Shown piece by piece: positions 61,709-64,000 of a DNA stretch of 64,000 nt. This stretch comes from Leptospiraceae bacterium (GTDB lineage: Bacteria; Spirochaetota; Leptospiria; Leptospirales; Leptonemataceae). The notes beneath the pieces are model-generated. The model worked only from the letters and a program-made list of their open reading frames with translations. It was not told where the DNA came from and searched no databases. Position 1 is the first letter of the stretch. The number at the start of each line of letters is the position of its first letter. The stretch spans positions 186,001 to 250,000 of the forward strand of contig JANXCF010000002.1 of the NCBI GenBank assembly GCA_025059995.1, read 5' to 3'. The translations under genes were made by a program, and so were the position numbers.

Positions 61709-63687
61709 AAGGTTTTTACCTGCCAAATCAAGCAAGGAATTTTTTTTTAAATCCTCGTAATTTCACTCAAGACAAGGATTTGATAGATAACCAAAAAATA
61801 TTATCACAAATTTACGAAACCATCTACAATCTCTACGAAGCCAAAAAATCAGAAAATTACATTCCTACGGAAAAAGAAATCTATGAGGACCTTGAGTTTC
61901 GTAAAAAAGCCATTAGTGATAAAACCCCTCTTCCCCCGAAAGAAATAATTTATCGTTATTATTTTATGTTAGCAGCTCATGAGCCAGCTTTTATTGCAAT
62001 ATTACGGGAACTCCGATTTGACTTTCAAAATAAGTTTCATTTTATCACCAAGATAGCAATCCCTTTTAGAGATAATTTGGATTTTTTACAAAAATCGATT
62101 ATGCAGGTTTTACATAACTCTATGGTGGCAATACGAAATCATATTCATGATTATAATCCAATCAATGAACTCAAAGAAAGAATCCAACTGTATAAATCAA
62201 TAGATGAGCTAGAAGAAATCTTAGAATATGGACAAATTAATTATATGTTGAAAAAGATTTATTTTTATAAGAATCAAATCTATAATCCTACGGATAAGGA
62301 CCTAAGTCGAATCAATATAGTAAACCAAAAAATCAAAGAGCATATACTAAAACCACTACTATACCAGCTAACAAAAGAAAATCATGTAGTTACCATCAAA
62401 AGGAAACTGCAAATTTCAACAGATATTTTGTTAGTGAATAACATAGAAATCATACAATCTCATTTTCATCTTTTGCTGGATTTGGTTATGAATGAAATTA
62501 CAAAAAAAGTTATCTTTGAACAACTATCATCTGAGCAAATCAAAAAATTAGAAAATTTCAATCGTGTCGAGCAAGCGAATTTTATCTCAAATTTCATTTT
62601 AAGTCAGCCTCAAAATTTCCCCAAAGGAATACAACTTTTAGCAACTGATATTCTTGGGATACATGAATATATTCATAAACATCAAGAAAAAGAAAAATTA
62701 GAACAAGATAAAGAAGAATTAAAGCAATTGATCCAACGTTTAACGAAGGCAAGTGGTATATTAAGAGTTAAAAATCGAGATAAATCTATGGTTTCGGATC
62801 GGGTCCTGGATTACATTTTAAAAGGAGGTATGCCATCAATTTTGTTTGCAACGATTCCTATCTACGATTTTCAGCATCCAGAAGCGAAACATTATAACGA
62901 AATCTATTTTCTATGGAATGACAAAAAAAGCATCGGTAGGGCTATCGAACAGGCACAAGAACTCTTCAGAAAAATCAAAGATGTTCATTTCATTCGAATC
63001 CTTGAGCAGATGTTTCGATACCATGATAGAAGTGAACAAGAATTATCAAACATCATCCCTTCTTATTTAAGAGAAGATTTGGACAAACTAATTTCTGATT
63101 CTTATTTAGATAAACTTCCCATTTGGCTAAAAATATTTTATAAAATCATCAATGGAAAAATCAGTCGACATACTTTAAAAGAATTTTGGAAAGATTATTA
63201 TCAAAAAAACAAACTAAAGTTTGATGAAGGTGTCGTTGAGGAAAAGGAAACAACAAAGACACAAACCCAAAGAAAAACTAAAGAAAGCAAAGATACCAAA
63301 GAAAACATAAATTTTTCTATGGAGCTCTATAAAAACGTTATCAAAAGAATAGAAGGTTATTTAGAGAGGGATTTTTTACCAACGGAAAAAATTATTTTAA
63401 AAGATTTTGAAAATCAAAAACGAGAATTACAGAATTTATTTCAGTCTATTAGTATGGGAGCAAAATCCTTTCAAGACATCATTTTTATCGAAACTAAACA
63501 AGATGTATACTTATTGAGCCGAAATTATCTGAAGCAAAACAAAGAAAGACTTATACAAAAATATAATCAAAAACTCCAAGAAGCAGAAGGTATAAAAACA
63601 AAAACGGGACAAGTCATAGCATTAAAGCTTGAGAAAGAAAAAGTAGAATTATATAAGAAAATCCTTCAAATTTTAAATCAGCTTTAG
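61666..63687 (+). CDS. Large helical protein, no recognised domain
   Basis: 673 residues, mostly charged helices, no signal peptide or membrane segment. The N-terminal segment PTEKEIYEDLEFRKKAI recurs in diverged form near the C terminus as PTEKIILKDFENQKREL, suggesting two related modules around a longer middle part. The start overlaps the membrane protein gene by 43 bases. Likely a partner of that membrane protein. I do not recognise a function. Confidence 0.7.
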   Translation: MEEIQKKDSNEPQIKGFYLPNQARNFFLNPRNFTQDKDLIDNQKILSQIYETIYNLYEAKKSENYIPTEKEIYEDLEFRKKAISDKTPLPPKEIIYRYYFMLAAHEPAFIAILRELRFDFQNKFHFITKIAIPFRDNLDFLQKSIMQVLHNSMVAIRNHIHDYNPINELKERIQLYKSIDELEEILEYGQINYMLKKIYFYKNQIYNPTDKDLSRINIVNQKIKEHILKPLLYQLTKENHVVTIKRKLQISTDILLVNNIEIIQSHFHLLLDLVMNEITKKVIFEQLSSEQIKKLENFNRVEQANFISNFILSQPQNFPKGIQLLATDILGIHEYIHKHQEKEKLEQDKEELKQLIQRLTKASGILRVKNRDKSMVSDRVLDYILKGGMPSILFATIPIYDFQHPEAKHYNEIYFLWNDKKSIGRAIEQAQELFRKIKDVHFIRILEQMFRYHDRSEQELSNIIPSYLREDLDKLISDSYLDKLPIWLKIFYKIINGKISRHTLKEFWKDYYQKNKLKFDEGVVEEKETTKTQTQRKTKESKDTKENINFSMELYKNVIKRIEGYLERDFLPTEKIILKDFENQKRELQNLFQSISMGAKSFQDIIFIETKQDVYLLSRNYLKQNKERLIQKYNQKLQEAEGIKTKTGQVIALKLEKEKVELYKKILQILNQL

Positions 63688-63696
63688 TTCATCAAA

Positions 63697-64000
63697 TCAC
63701 AAGTGCTTTGTAGAATTCCAGTAGATAAGTTTAAAGTTTAAAGGTCTGTCTTTCTCTTCTATCAAGCTTGTTCCTGTATTTGATAAAATCGTTTTTAAAG
63801 AAAACTCAAGTGGGAAAGAAAGAATGACAGAACTAAGGGTTTTGATATATGTTCCATGAGATACAATTATAGTGGTTAGATTTGAGTGATTGTTGAGGGA
63901 ATACAAGTGAGAGAAAAACTTCTCAGCACGGTTCTTAACATCCATTATGCTTTCTCCTTCTGGGTAGGGCACGTTCACAGAGTTTTTGACTAAAAAGAAG
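63697..64000 (-). CDS. Histidine phosphatase (phosphoglycerate mutase) family protein, 5' truncated
   Basis: The reading frame is open to the right edge, so about 100 C-terminal residues are visible. PYPEGESIMDVKNRAEKFF and TTIIVSHGTYIKTL carry the conserved Glu and second catalytic His of the branch-1 histidine phosphatases. The first histidine (RHG) lies outside the window. Substrate unknown. Confidence 0.85.
   Translation of the reverse strand, partial: FFLVKNSVNVPYPEGESIMDVKNRAEKFFSHLYSLNNHSNLTTIIVSHGTYIKTLSSVILSFPLEFSLKTILSNTGTSLIEEKDRPLNFKLIYWNSTKHL

Overview
The window is AT-rich, uses TGA as a stop, and is packed with genes that often overlap by 1 to 4 bases. It looks like the chromosome of a spirochaete, most likely a relative of the Leptospirales. 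The signs are a chemotaxis block beside fliN, a periplasmic protein resembling leptospiral flagellar coiling proteins, a PerR-like regulator without its structural zinc cysteines, several lipoproteins with spirochaete-type lipoboxes, and a rhomboid with a C-terminal tail of a kind I associate with Leptospira. This placement is an inference from gene content, not from a marker tree.

Layout. 1-4.1 kb: end of the spc and alpha ribosomal operons (secY-adk-infA-rpmJ-rpsM-rpsK-rpoA-rplQ), with rpsD missing from its usual place. 4.1-10.8 kb: an oxidoreductase, a TauE/SafE exporter, an orphan protein, a lipoprotein, a TPR protein with a degenerate Mrr-like nuclease domain, a nucleosidase-like protein, and a split CoaB/CoaC pair. 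11-16 kb: a minus-strand run of M14 peptidase, dapD, a sodium:solute symporter and a CPA2 antiporter. 16-19.6 kb: a 1175-residue membrane-anchored low-complexity protein with internal DNA repeats. 19.7-24.8 kb: an RNA uracil methyltransferase, then a tightly coupled run (YqjD-like, YqjE-like, secreted zinc phospholipase/nuclease-fold protein, J-domain protein, tadA, fliN). 24.9-32.6 kb: cheA-cheY-cheW-mcp-MCP-like-cheR-DUF268. CheA carries an unusual inserted domain and the MCP-like protein is highly degenerate.

32.6-47 kb holds cell-envelope and housekeeping genes: an S1-domain protein, PBP1A, a rhomboid pseudoprotease, MTA phosphorylase, a TetR regulator with a good operator candidate, lysA, the flagellar-coiling-like protein, a Pat-like acetyltransferase and polA. 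47-58 kb holds small membrane proteins, map, a CorC-type protein, a heptad-repeat coiled-coil protein, pdxH, purF, perR with a near-perfect PerR box, a glycosyltransferase, a lipoprotein and icd with a clean terminator.

58.0-59.4 kb is the only real gene desert. It contains the decayed remains of an N6-adenine DNA methyltransferase and what looks like a truncated tRNA-Val. The last 4.6 kb carries an acyl-CoA dehydrogenase, a RidA-family protein, two coupled orphan genes and the end of a histidine phosphatase. I see no CRISPR array, intact insertion sequence, rRNA or intact tRNA gene. The most unusual items are the CheA domain swap with its partner MCP-like protein, the TPR/Mrr-like fusion, the PerR autoregulation site, the restriction-modification relic, and the repeat-rich 1175-residue protein.
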